Positions 34,901-42,481 of a DNA stretch of 64,000 nucleotides are shown one piece after another. Made by a program: the position numbers and the translations under genes. The notes below the pieces were generated by a model. That model had not been told where the DNA came from. It made no database searches and saw nothing but the letters and a program-made list of their open reading frames with translations. Within the stretch, counting starts at the first letter, position 1. Every line of letters starts with the position of its first letter. This stretch comes from DYKG01 sp964596185 (GTDB lineage: Bacteria > Muiribacteriota > Ozemobacteria > Ozemobacterales > Ozemobacteraceae): positions 1 to 64,000 of the forward strand of contig CAZQUE010000014.1 of the NCBI GenBank assembly GCA_964596185.1. Reading direction: 5' to 3'.

Positions 34901-36732
34901 ATGCTTATCTTGAGTATCAGGTTCCTGACGTGAACGGCGACCCGAAAATGGTTAAATTGCAACTTCTCGCATCTGGTTCAAATGCTCTCCCGCTAAGCTT
35001 CCCAATTAATGCTTCTACTTCAATGGATCTTCCGCCTACAGATCCATTCATCGCGACTCTCACCATCGAAATGAGTCGCTGGATATCTTACGATATGTGG
35101 GTTAAAAATAAAAATGGCGTGGATATGTTCCCGGTGCGAAATCTTCCTAAAGAATTTAAGGTTTCTGGTAAGACCAACGTTTTGATCGTCGATCGCCAGG
35201 CACCCAAGATTCTTTACGATTTCACCAATCCGGTCAATCTGTTTGCCGATGCCGGATTCCCATTGGCACAGGGTGTTGGCCCCAATGGCGGCAATCCTGC
35301 TTCGATAACCTTCAGACTATCCGACAATAACCCCTGGGAAGCGGTTGACTCCGTTTGCGGTATTACCAACAACAGTTTGTGGGCTCAGAACTTTACGCAC
35401 AACAATACTGCGCCGACAAAGGCACCAACCGCAACGTTCAACTACAAGCCGGTTTTCGCCAAAGCTTTGAAGCGCAGGGTTTCTCTGTCATTTGACCGTG
35501 CCTGTCGTCTGGATTCCGGCAAAGTAATGTTCTTCCCGCCTGATCAGTCTGCTTTGCTCAGTCCGGGCCAGTATAGAGACTTTGCCGACAGTTTCGGCGA
35601 ACTCTATGTTCACAAATACGTTCTTTCCGGCACCAGTGCCGTGCCATCTGAAAACCGCTTGCAGAAAGACTTCCAGTCAACGAAGGAAACGGTTGGCTTG
35701 AGCACCAAGTATTTTGCAACCATCGGTTTCAGGATGCCTCTGAGTTTCATCATGCCAAATTCGTATGCTTCAACCGACGCAGCGAGAAGGCGATTGCCCA
35801 AGGGATACGCCAACAATACCCCAGGTTATGACGATGGCGGCAAGATCAGGCCCTACAAGTTCTATCTGTCGGCCACCGACTCTTCAGGTAATGCCTTGTC
35901 AAACAAAATGTTGAATATTGCATTGCATCCCCGCGACGTTCATAAACCTGAACCACATGGTTTCTTTACTGAATTCAAGGGCAACACAACTACCTACTTC
36001 CCGATCTGGGCAGTGGCCACAGACAGTCTCGACCCGGACAATTCAACCAGAGAAATTTCAGGAACGACCTTGAGCGAAACTTTCTTTGACAGCAACGACT
36101 GGCTTCCTGGTGCGGACGGTAAAATCAACAGCAAAGATGCAACTAATCACGTGGCATTCTCTTACAAATCATTGCCGAAGCTGTCTGATGACATTGTTAC
36201 CGATTATAATAGTTCCCATGCCGATTATGCTGCTCTCGTCGCAACTAAATTGCCGCCAATGGCTATCGAAGATAACGTTGAATTTTCGATTGGATGCGGC
36301 GTCAGCGACAATGCCGGCCTGGCAACGGCTACTCTGACCTTTAAATACTTCGACAACAAGGAGAACGAGGTCAGCAGATCGGTTGTTTCTCGCTACACCA
36401 GTGCAATGGAAGTCGCACCGGCAAATACCTCTACAATCAAGATTGCCTCAACCACTTTCGAGGTTCGAGGTTTGTTCCGCGGCAAAGCAGAACAGTTCCC
36501 GATGTCGATTCCGGTTACCATTATTGCCCGCGATAACGCCCGCGATTGGGATTACTACACTGGAAAAGGCGGAACCCTGGTTGATGTCAACAATCCCTGG
36601 AGCGACTGGAAGTGGGGCTCTTTCCACAAAGGTGGCGATAAAAACAACGTCAGGAATTTTGAAACAAGTATTCCGGTATTTGGCAGCAGTCTTATCATTC
36701 GAACTATCGATAAGGGTGTGCGCAACAAATAG
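31903..36732 (+). CDS. Giant secreted protein at the end of the minor-pilin operon (PilY1-like position)
   Basis: 1609 residues with a clear signal peptide (ending VSAFA) and a strong AAGGAGGGAG ribosome site. No family recognised. The sequence is rich in Asp, Asn, Pro, Tyr and Gly and looks all-beta; the first third has propeller-like pieces (DDIKADGFGSLFFAMTYP), the middle has PKD/Ig-like strands (GGKYIITCQVIYDW), and acidic loops such as DQPDWDGDS and GADGKINSKD could bind calcium. The C-terminus shows no membrane anchor or sorting signal. It follows three minor pilins, as the tip adhesin PilY1 does in classical operons, so a pilus-tip or surface adhesin role is inferred. A terminator follows. 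Confidence 0.75.
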   Translation: MRSVRLKRFILLLLLGFVCVSAFAALKPEYRRNGECYLLIGEGPVSMRGIYRLNNPEANKYFDPPKYLFKPDSSIGFSVDLDRKIYTFSEKVVPGYVLLGEPLKRQVLDSGSTDLADYGYHQYVHYDHRSWGKNTDIYRTGPVGRGIRRSGGSTWPYFKSAGPGKAIAAPSGNPLPDVPSIPLGIYSGKSWYEIPNGAWFSSWRTKPCQSSRPGPAGYFYVVYGDKVEGQPHNWTLYTYTPDNVAADAPNYTSAAGQVVAVSYDKKISRQIFAGCIDGCGGASGSGGGVADPMITDLAFMPPIKSQPSRTYFYSRPVGDINYTVTKNKNIYAPPNPTGNPIIGTPASQDTYWIGVSMRDVSSDYVYCIGTNDIKNWYKQATTSTAPSMSISAVAVSNQWNQKGGIIFAYDKPAKMVYKFIRYENDPNEPPISKTRYEGIDVSDLVNLIQAEANSEIDDIKADGFGSLFFAMTYPSKNVATYDPRSNFKLNDTIRLYYDPNQDPAETEWSGWLIYRQQYGKAVFERSIYSSTPQEIGRKVFAERYYNLNIRMAPEGLAQLAISGPFPNGNVEPILASWSAKIGNGDAVLTASDFSYGSLGLYYEYNYGDPGRAKLAVINVPTPPEVISLAGKKSFLDICGPYTDIPISTDINSTMQNQNLIKPAPSILDGDQIYYFMVENYPLTTGAWNPNDQPDWDGDSRQGGFITSISDTNSSTNGGSVAYRWRTWMVEDMFQRPVFPPEPYPATPSPRDGSDTGQENFTFFYTPVGGKYIITCQVIYDWYDYDLLNFGDTIDDLPAIFRPNVKAVPAAAGASVLQSASSQLSSIMTTNPFKFMQASATQYIDYITEKVESGIDDPYYACYPIVAAGIATPPTYTYQFIANIDRCDGWFPNDKDDASHWVFHDKNWPEADHGLEAGKQYFWRTCLASQSAFFADISKTTGAGVPYRNFIVDMMQNPHKDSKGRNNPLFVNDRDNIKFDNKGDDLRWLEKDNADNAIRLNAYLEYQVPDVNGDPKMVKLQLLASGSNALPLSFPINASTSMDLPPTDPFIATLTIEMSRWISYDMWVKNKNGVDMFPVRNLPKEFKVSGKTNVLIVDRQAPKILYDFTNPVNLFADAGFPLAQGVGPNGGNPASITFRLSDNNPWEAVDSVCGITNNSLWAQNFTHNNTAPTKAPTATFNYKPVFAKALKRRVSLSFDRACRLDSGKVMFFPPDQSALLSPGQYRDFADSFGELYVHKYVLSGTSAVPSENRLQKDFQSTKETVGLSTKYFATIGFRMPLSFIMPNSYASTDAARRRLPKGYANNTPGYDDGGKIRPYKFYLSATDSSGNALSNKMLNIALHPRDVHKPEPHGFFTEFKGNTTTYFPIWAVATDSLDPDNSTREISGTTLSETFFDSNDWLPGADGKINSKDATNHVAFSYKSLPKLSDDIVTDYNSSHADYAALVATKLPPMAIEDNVEFSIGCGVSDNAGLATATLTFKYFDNKENEVSRSVVSRYTSAMEVAPANTSTIKIASTTFEVRGLFRGKAEQFPMSIPVTIIARDNARDWDYYTGKGGTLVDVNNPWSDWKWGSFHKGGDKNNVRNFETSIPVFGSSLIIRTIDKGVRNK

Positions 36733-36752
36733 CTGAAACTGCACAAAAACAT

Positions 36753-36785
36753 GGGGCTGTCTCGAATGAGGCAGCCCCTTTTTTT
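36753..36785 (+). terminator. Rho-independent terminator ending the pilin operon
   Basis: GGGGCTGTCTC and GAGGCAGCCCC pair around a GAAT loop, followed by seven T. On the minus strand a TTTTT run begins three bases after the stem, so it may also stop the converging M42 gene. Same hairpin family as at 1498 and 59713. Confidence 0.9.
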
Positions 36786-36805
36786 AATGCTTCTTTATAT
36801 TGGTT

Positions 36806-37855
36806 TTATTTTGTCTTTGCGTCCTGCAAGTAGGCCAGCAACAATTTGCAGGTTGCTTCAAGACCTTTTAAATGTGTGCGTTCGTTCCCATGTGACGCGG
36901 AGACGCCGGGCCCAATCAAGCCTACTTTGGCATCGAGTCCGGCGCGAAGGGCTGCTGATCCGTCAGATCCGTAGAAGGGAAAAACATCGAGCTTGTAATT
37001 GACCTTATATTTTTCAGCAAGTTTGACCAGGCGCTTGCGCAAGTTCAGATCGTAAGGGCCGGTAGAATCTTTTACGCATACAGAAACCGAAAATTCATCG
37101 CCGGCCACTCCGTCTCCTACCACTCCCATATCGACAACCAGCAATTCTTCGATTGAAGCAGGCAAGCCGGCACAGGCACCATGTCCAACTTCTTCATAAT
37201 TTGAAAAGAAAAAAACGACTGGTAAATTATTCAGAACTTTAGCGCCAAGCTTTAGAAAAGCTTCGATCATGCAGGCGCAGCCTGCCTTGTCATCAAGAAA
37301 ATGGCTTTTGACAAAGCCGGTATCGGTATATTCAAAGCCGGAATCAAAAGCGATAAAATCACCAATGGCAATGCCGAGCTTCTGGGTTTGTTGCTGATTG
37401 GTAACTTCCGCATCGAGGCGAATATGCATCGTATTTTCATTTCTTGGGCTTTCTTCGGCTTTTCTGTTCACGTGCACTGCGGGATTGTCCAAGATCAAAC
37501 TGCCGGAAAAAATCTGACCGTTTTCGGCAAAAACCCTGACCGTATGCCCTTCAAAAGCCTGCAAAAGAGGCCCACCTATCCTGGTGAAGCCGAGAGTGCC
37601 GTTACTTTTGATTTCTTTAACCATCAGGCCTAGAGTATCGACATGGCCGGCAACTGCAATTTTGGGATCAGGGTGATTGCCGACGAGCAGAGCTCCTTTA
37701 TTGGTAAAGCGTGTTTTTATGCCGGATTTTGCGGCAAGTTTTTCAATGTGCCGCAAGGCAGCTTCGGTCATTCCCGAAGGCGAATAAATCAGGGAAAGGT
37801 CGCGTAAAATAGATATCACTTGAGGAGTTTGCGTCTTTTTAGTCGATTTGGGCAT
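36806..37855 (-). CDS. M42 family metallo-aminopeptidase
   Basis: Cytoplasmic zinc peptidase that trims peptides from the N-terminus, forming large tetrahedral complexes in its family. 349 residues, normal length. Ligand and catalytic segments: AGHVDTLGLMV (His, Asp), DDKAG (bridging Asp), the EEVGHGA pair of Glu, VVDMG (Asp) and SHGNERTH (last His). It stands alone between the pilin operon terminator and a divergent plus-strand operon. Older names for relatives, such as endoglucanase CelM, are probably misleading. Confidence 0.92.
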   Translation of the reverse strand: MPKSTKKTQTPQVISILRDLSLIYSPSGMTEAALRHIEKLAAKSGIKTRFTNKGALLVGNHPDPKIAVAGHVDTLGLMVKEIKSNGTLGFTRIGGPLLQAFEGHTVRVFAENGQIFSGSLILDNPAVHVNRKAEESPRNENTMHIRLDAEVTNQQQTQKLGIAIGDFIAFDSGFEYTDTGFVKSHFLDDKAGCACMIEAFLKLGAKVLNNLPVVFFFSNYEEVGHGACAGLPASIEELLVVDMGVVGDGVAGDEFSVSVCVKDSTGPYDLNLRKRLVKLAEKYKVNYKLDVFPFYGSDGSAALRAGLDAKVGLIGPGVSASHGNERTHLKGLEATCKLLLAYLQDAKTK

Positions 37856-37941
37856 GGGTTATTCCTTTCTATTGAACAGATGCAAAAATACCAGATCAGC
37901 AAGCTTAAATCAATGTCATCAACAGGCAAAACCTGCAGTGC

Positions 37942-37970
37942 TTGCAGAGCTTTGTTTTCTGGGATAACAT
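37942..37970 (+). promoter_or_regulatory. Likely sigma-70 promoter for the 38.0-41.5 kb operon
   Basis: TTGCAG (37942-37947) and TAACAT (37965-37970) are 17 bases apart, 30 bases before the ATG at 38000, in the only non-coding stretch upstream of the operon. Confidence 0.5.
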
Positions 37971-37999
37971 GTTTTTATGCAAAGCAGCGGAGGAATCAC

Positions 38000-39295
38000 A
38001 TGTTAAAATTTCCGAAGTTTTTTTTGGCCATGCTTCTCATGGTCGGCAACATTTTGGGTGCGCAGCAGACACAACAGGTGCAACAGGGTTTGCAGGTGTC
38101 TCCTCCCGGTGATACAGAATTGATTACCCCGGTAAATTTGCAGCCTCTCGATCTTGAAGAATTGGCGAGGCGAAAGGGTATCAACAACCAGAGTCCGGCA
38201 AGAAACATCGTCATTCTTTCCGGTTTCGGTTTTATTGAAGACGCGGCGGCCATTTTCCGATCTACAGGAATCAGGAAACTCCAGATTGACGAGATGGAAA
38301 ATTTTGCCCTGGTTTTACCCAGATTTGTAAGTGAAAGTGAACATGCCCAGGTTGTCAGGCTTGCTGATCTCCTGGTCGGCGATGGTCGGGCAGTTGGCCT
38401 GGTTTCGGATAGTAACTTCAAATGTGCTTCCGCTTGCGAGTTCATGAAGATTCAAACGGAAAAATTGTTTGAAAATGCCCGTATGGCGTTGACGCTTGGT
38501 AGCTTTTCCACTGAAGAAGATCGAGATGAAACGGTTAGAAAGTTTTGTCGTCGTAACATTGAGTATGCGAGAAATCGCAAAGATTTAAACCGTCTTTTTT
38601 CAGCGAAAGCAGAAAAGATCGTCGGTGCTTTTGATCGAAATATTAATCTGGTCAAGGAAGATCAGACTCAGCCATTTTTCGATGAACTGGTAACGGCTTG
38701 TCTTAGCCGTCTTCCGGTTGCAGGAGATGGTTTTGTTTTGTTAATCGGAGCAGGAGCTGCCGAGCAGGCGGCGGCTGAAGGTCGCTATTTTGATATGCTC
38801 GAGCACCTGCGAGTTCAGGAAAAGGTTTTGCATCAGATCAATTATTTTGTATCAGGTCGCAAAGATACTTTGGTGCTGTTGATTCAGGACTCAGGAAAAA
38901 TGCGCTGGAAATATGGGAAAGATTTCAAGCTTTCAAGTTTCATCGCAGACTTGTCTTTGCTGGAAAGTGCAATGAAGGCTGAAGATATAAGCAAATATTT
39001 GTTTGAAAGTCCCCGGAATTACAGCCAGTTGCTGAAAAATGTCGACGCAGGACGGATCAATGAATTAATCGCGGCAAAGGATAAATTGGCTCTTTATAAA
39101 TATTTACAGGACAGCTTGAAGCTCAGTTATGATTTTCGTGCCGAGGTTGCCGGCAGTGAAACCAGATTGCCAGGATTTGCGGTGTTTTCGCGTGGTCTTG
39201 GAACTCAACTTTTTAGAGGAATGATCACTTTTGAAGATTTTGTCAATTATCTGTCATTGATTTCAGGTGTGAGCAGCAAATCAGATCAGGAGTAG
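38000..39295 (+). CDS. Secreted alkaline phosphatase homologue lacking the active site
   Basis: 431 residues; the ATG at 38000 has GGAGGAA just upstream, and a signal peptide ends near LGAQ. Three segments line up with landmarks of alkaline phosphatase. ARNIVILSGFGFIEDAAAIF replaces KNVILFIGDGMG. RAVGLVSDSNFKCASACEF replaces the GLVTT-xxTHATPAAF strand. FVLLIGAGAAEQAAAEG (from 245) replaces the EGGxIDxAGH segment, and DTLVLLIQDSGKMRW (about 290-303) replaces TLVIVTADHETGG. In every one the metal-binding Asp, Glu and His are gone, so catalysis is unlikely. It may act as a binding or scaffold protein. The downstream ATPase gene begins 5 bases after the stop. Confidence 0.65.
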   Translation: MLKFPKFFLAMLLMVGNILGAQQTQQVQQGLQVSPPGDTELITPVNLQPLDLEELARRKGINNQSPARNIVILSGFGFIEDAAAIFRSTGIRKLQIDEMENFALVLPRFVSESEHAQVVRLADLLVGDGRAVGLVSDSNFKCASACEFMKIQTEKLFENARMALTLGSFSTEEDRDETVRKFCRRNIEYARNRKDLNRLFSAKAEKIVGAFDRNINLVKEDQTQPFFDELVTACLSRLPVAGDGFVLLIGAGAAEQAAAEGRYFDMLEHLRVQEKVLHQINYFVSGRKDTLVLLIQDSGKMRWKYGKDFKLSSFIADLSLLESAMKAEDISKYLFESPRNYSQLLKNVDAGRINELIAAKDKLALYKYLQDSLKLSYDFRAEVAGSETRLPGFAVFSRGLGTQLFRGMITFEDFVNYLSLISGVSSKSDQE

Positions 39296-39299
39296 GGTT

Positions 39300-41189
39300 A
39301 TGCCAATGTTTGTTTTACTTGAAAACTCCGCGTTTGAAGAAGGGGCCAGGGCGGTAGAGGTAACCAAGGTTCCCGAGATGCTGAAAAAGTTCCCCGAGGG
39401 ACTTTTGCGCTCAACTTATCTGCTTGAAACTGACCAGGTTGAGGCTTTTGCTTCTGGTCGCAAAGAAAAACTGTACGGCCCCTTTTGCCTGAATTTTTCA
39501 GTTAGAAGGGCTCGCGATTTACTCAGTGAGGGCTGCAATTATCAGGGAATCAGCATCGAGATTGAGAATAACGGGAGAAAATTGCCGCAGTTGCCGGCAG
39601 CTTCCGAATTAGAAAGAATCTTGACCAGTGAAACCTGTTTGATTTATGTGAACGGGTCGCCTTTCAAGCCTTCAACTGAAGTTTTTACCTTTCAACAGGT
39701 TTATGATGATTCAGTCAGATGCATCGATGTTTTGAAGAAAATGGGTATCCCCCAGGAAACCATTGCTATTTACGCGACACCTGAAGACATCAGCATCGAA
39801 GTGCATCCGGGGGTTCTTGGGCTTGAAGGCCGCGAAAATCTCGATGCCCTTTATTACCGAGTTCTTTGCCAATTAGCCGAGATACGTGAGATTGATGGAA
39901 AGGTTACCAAAACTGAAATCAAGACAATCGTTTTAGACAGTTGTCGGCCAGAATCGCGAATTCTCGTGCCAGGAAGCACTCACCAAACTTTGCATCGAAC
40001 CAAAGTCAGTGTTGGCCCATCTCATTTCGCCTACGGCGTTGCCGCGTTTTCCGACTTTTGTGCCAAGAAGCGTAGTGTTCAGGAATGCATCCAGGAGAGC
40101 CTTAACTGGCTTAAGTTCTTGCAGACACAACTGCCGCCAATTGCCGGGTTTGCCGATAAAATTCAGGCACTTCCGGATCTTCCGATTCCTGGGCTCGGCA
40201 GTAACTCGGGAGCAAAGCTCAGCAAGGCTTCCAGCGGCAGGTTCCAGCCTTTGGCTCAGGAATTGGTCGGAGCCGGTGAATGTTATCAGGAATTGATGCC
40301 GGCATTTGCGACTCCATTTGCAACACTCGATAAGTCTCTTGGCGGTGGTTGGCTCAAGGGTGGACTGCATCTGTTGGTTGGGCCAAGAGGTGGTGGCAAG
40401 GGTGCATTGCTGATTCAGCAGGCCTTGAAGGCGCAGAAGGACAGCTCAGTGCTTTTTGTTTCATTCGAACAGGATGTGCGTGAATTTTCAATCAGATCAG
40501 CTTTTTCTGGGGGCAATACAAGTCTGATCGAACTTTGCGGACAGTTAGCCAACCCAGATGGAACTGGACTGGAAGCTCGAAAATTGCTTGCAGCTGGGGT
40601 TGAAAAATTTAGGGGCAGTCTCTCGGAAAACCTTTTTTTCAGCGGTATTGGCAATTCGCATAGCACCTTTGATGTTGATGAAATACTTGAGTTAACGAGA
40701 ATGTTGCCAGATTCTGGACCCCGTCTGGTCATTCTGGAATCGCTGGATGAACAGTTGCTGGAAGAAAATTTTGCCGAGAAGTTGCAGGCTTTGCGAAGGT
40801 TGGCGATTTCGGAGCGGGCAACCTTTTTGCTTTCTATTCACGAGGAGTTTGAATGTGGCAAAAGGCCACATTTTATAGAGGGAACCGACCAGGCTCTGCT
40901 GGCAAAATACCAGCGGCATTGTGATTCGCTGATAGTTTGTATGAGCGAGAAGTTGAATTTGCGCCGATTTGTGGCCATGGTCAAAGGTCAGATCGATGCC
41001 CAGCTGATTGGCAAGCTTGAGCAAAAGGCTTTGCAGTTAGCCGGGGGGCGTAGATGCAAAAATGATTCTTATACAAATCTTCGTTTGATTCATTCGCGTC
41101 TAGGAAGAAAAGAGCTCATACTCTGTCTTTATCAGCCTGATTATGTAAGGTTTTTTGAAATAGCCAGTTTGCCGATTTCGAGGCCCTGA
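39300..41189 (+). CDS. Primase-like (AEP) domain fused to RecA/KaiC-like ATPase, both degenerate
   Basis: 629 residues, no signal peptide. Residues 1-270 follow the pattern of archaeo-eukaryotic primases: TYLLETDQVEAF, LYGPFCLNFSV where the catalytic DxD would sit, YATPEDISIEVHPGVLG (158-174) where S-G-x-x-x-H is expected, and SRILVPGSTHQTLHRTKVSV (from 219) matching the RxxRxPGSxHxKT strand. Residues 320-629 are a RecA/DnaB/KaiC-type domain: TLDKSLGGGWLKGGLHLL, a Walker A GPRGGGKG (361-368) with Gly in place of Ser/Thr, SVLFVSFEQ and a Walker B-like RLVILESLDE. The primase metal site appears lost and ATP binding is doubtful. A good ribosome site (CAGGAG) overlaps the previous gene's end. Confidence 0.55.
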   Translation: MPMFVLLENSAFEEGARAVEVTKVPEMLKKFPEGLLRSTYLLETDQVEAFASGRKEKLYGPFCLNFSVRRARDLLSEGCNYQGISIEIENNGRKLPQLPAASELERILTSETCLIYVNGSPFKPSTEVFTFQQVYDDSVRCIDVLKKMGIPQETIAIYATPEDISIEVHPGVLGLEGRENLDALYYRVLCQLAEIREIDGKVTKTEIKTIVLDSCRPESRILVPGSTHQTLHRTKVSVGPSHFAYGVAAFSDFCAKKRSVQECIQESLNWLKFLQTQLPPIAGFADKIQALPDLPIPGLGSNSGAKLSKASSGRFQPLAQELVGAGECYQELMPAFATPFATLDKSLGGGWLKGGLHLLVGPRGGGKGALLIQQALKAQKDSSVLFVSFEQDVREFSIRSAFSGGNTSLIELCGQLANPDGTGLEARKLLAAGVEKFRGSLSENLFFSGIGNSHSTFDVDEILELTRMLPDSGPRLVILESLDEQLLEENFAEKLQALRRLAISERATFLLSIHEEFECGKRPHFIEGTDQALLAKYQRHCDSLIVCMSEKLNLRRFVAMVKGQIDAQLIGKLEQKALQLAGGRRCKNDSYTNLRLIHSRLGRKELILCLYQPDYVRFFEIASLPISRP

Positions 41190-41191
41190 TT

Positions 41192-41479
41192 ATGGATAGG
41201 TATCTGTTGCATCGATTCAAGGTGCATGGAAGAGTGCAGGGTGTCGGATTTCGTCGTTTTGTGTTGAAGCTTGGGCAGCAACAGAATATTGGCGGTTGGG
41301 TCAGAAACAATGTCGACGGAACGGTATCGGTCGAGGCTTGCGGCAAAGAAGATGAAGTAAAAAACTTTGTCGAGATGGTCAGGCGTGGCTCGTTTTTTTC
41401 CCGGGTCGACGAAATCGAAGATCTTTTAAGGGAAAACGTTGATCAGGAATTAGAGCGAGTATTTGAAATCAGATTTTGA
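41192..41479 (+). CDS. acyP: Acylphosphatase
   Basis: A 95-residue cytoplasmic enzyme that hydrolyses acyl phosphates. The signature GRVQGVGFRRFVLKL with the catalytic Arg, and GGWVRNNVDGTVSVEA with the catalytic Asn, are intact. The ATG lies 2 bases after the stop of the ATPase gene, so it belongs to the same operon. It ends one base before the converging lipoprotein gene. Confidence 0.95.
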   Translation: MDRYLLHRFKVHGRVQGVGFRRFVLKLGQQQNIGGWVRNNVDGTVSVEACGKEDEVKNFVEMVRRGSFFSRVDEIEDLLRENVDQELERVFEIRF

Positions 41480-41480
41480 T

Positions 41481-41744
41481 TCAGTTCAAAAAAGTTCGCT
41501 TGGCTATTTTTTTGAGTGATTTTTCAATTTCACTTTTTACTCGATAATCCGGATCGTCCTTGTGCAGAAGTAAAAGTCTTTCGGCTTCTGCGGTTGCCAC
41601 GTCTGCAAGTTTCCTGGCAGCCTTTATTCGCGTTTCAACATCTTCTGATTTAAGCTGTTTGGCGCACTCAGCTTCAACAGCTTTGCCAAAACACCCGGTC
41701 AAAAGCAGGCAAAGGACCATGAATAAAACAACAAACTTTTTCAT
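41481..41744 (-). CDS. Small lipoprotein with HEAT-like helices
   Basis: 87 residues. The lipobox LLTGC (Cys18) marks a lipoprotein. The mature part has helices like one HEAT-repeat pair: DVETRIKAARKLADVATAEA and DPDYRVKSEIEKSLKKIAK. GGGAGGAT lies before the ATG. It is the last gene of the long minus-strand run from 51512. Confidence 0.75.
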   Translation of the reverse strand: MKKFVVLFMVLCLLLTGCFGKAVEAECAKQLKSEDVETRIKAARKLADVATAEAERLLLLHKDDPDYRVKSEIEKSLKKIAKRTFLN

Positions 41745-41758
41745 CGGTATCCTCCCGG

Positions 41759-42436
41759 TTAAATACTGTCCATAATGGCGGTTTCAATCGACTGCGCATC
41801 AGCCTCTTTTTGCAGAAGTCGTGAAAACTCGTCGAGAATTTTCTGAAGTTGGTCGTGGTCGGTAAGGTTGGCGGAAGTATAAATAAAAACGATTACGTTT
41901 CTGGTTTCGGCAAACACTTTTGTTGCCTGCGAGTCTTTTACCGGACTTCCGATGGCGGAACGGTCTTCGCCATGCCTTGCTACGACGAGCAATTTTTTCA
42001 GTGACAGAACTTGCCCTTCGCGGTTGAAAACATATTCTTCGTTTTCGAGTCCTACTCTCAGGCAGAGGCTATTTCCTGCCTTGTCCAAGTCAAGGACACT
42101 TATCGGCAGATGATATTTTAAAGAAAGGTGGTTATTGATGTCGACCACGTTGTTGATAGAGTTGAATTCGCGGCGATTCTGGAGGTCTTTAAAGAGAAAT
42201 TCCGATGCCGGGCGGTTTCTTCCTGAAGGATGAAAACCAAAATTTTTCAACAACCCGCGAATTCCTTTTTGAAGGTGATCAGGATAGACAAAGGTTTCCT
42301 CGAGCAAAGGAGCAACTTCTTTGGCAATCTGTTGCAGATAGTTTTCTGAACTGGGTTTGACTTTTATATTGAAGGCTTCGACAATTCCCAGACGTAAATG
42401 ACTGGGAGGCAGCGATAGTGTGACTTTTGCCGTCAT
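41759..42436 (-). CDS. B3/B4 tRNA-binding-domain protein
   Basis: 225 residues, homologous to the B3/B4 domain of the phenylalanyl-tRNA synthetase beta chain, where this domain edits mischarged Tyr-tRNA. Visible: HPSGRNRPASEFLFKD, NSINNVVDINNHLSLKYHLP, SVLDLDKAG and IGSPVKDSQATKV. Freestanding copies are widespread and may be trans-editing or aminoacyl-hydrolase proteins; the function is not settled. The ATG at 42436 has AGGTGA five bases upstream; the frame runs to 42466 without a ribosome site. It sits 45 bases after the MurC-like gene. Confidence 0.85.
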   Translation of the reverse strand: MTAKVTLSLPPSHLRLGIVEAFNIKVKPSSENYLQQIAKEVAPLLEETFVYPDHLQKGIRGLLKNFGFHPSGRNRPASEFLFKDLQNRREFNSINNVVDINNHLSLKYHLPISVLDLDKAGNSLCLRVGLENEEYVFNREGQVLSLKKLLVVARHGEDRSAIGSPVKDSQATKVFAETRNVIVFIYTSANLTDHDQLQKILDEFSRLLQKEADAQSIETAIMDSI

Positions 42437-42481
42437 AGATTCACCTGAAGAATAAGAGTTACTCATAAGAATAACATATCT

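Noticed and set aside
37820..37999. Upstream extension of the pseudo-phosphatase gene
   Set aside because: Covers the promoter, overlaps the divergent M42 gene, and would bury the signal peptide; ATG 38000 has a strong ribosome site.
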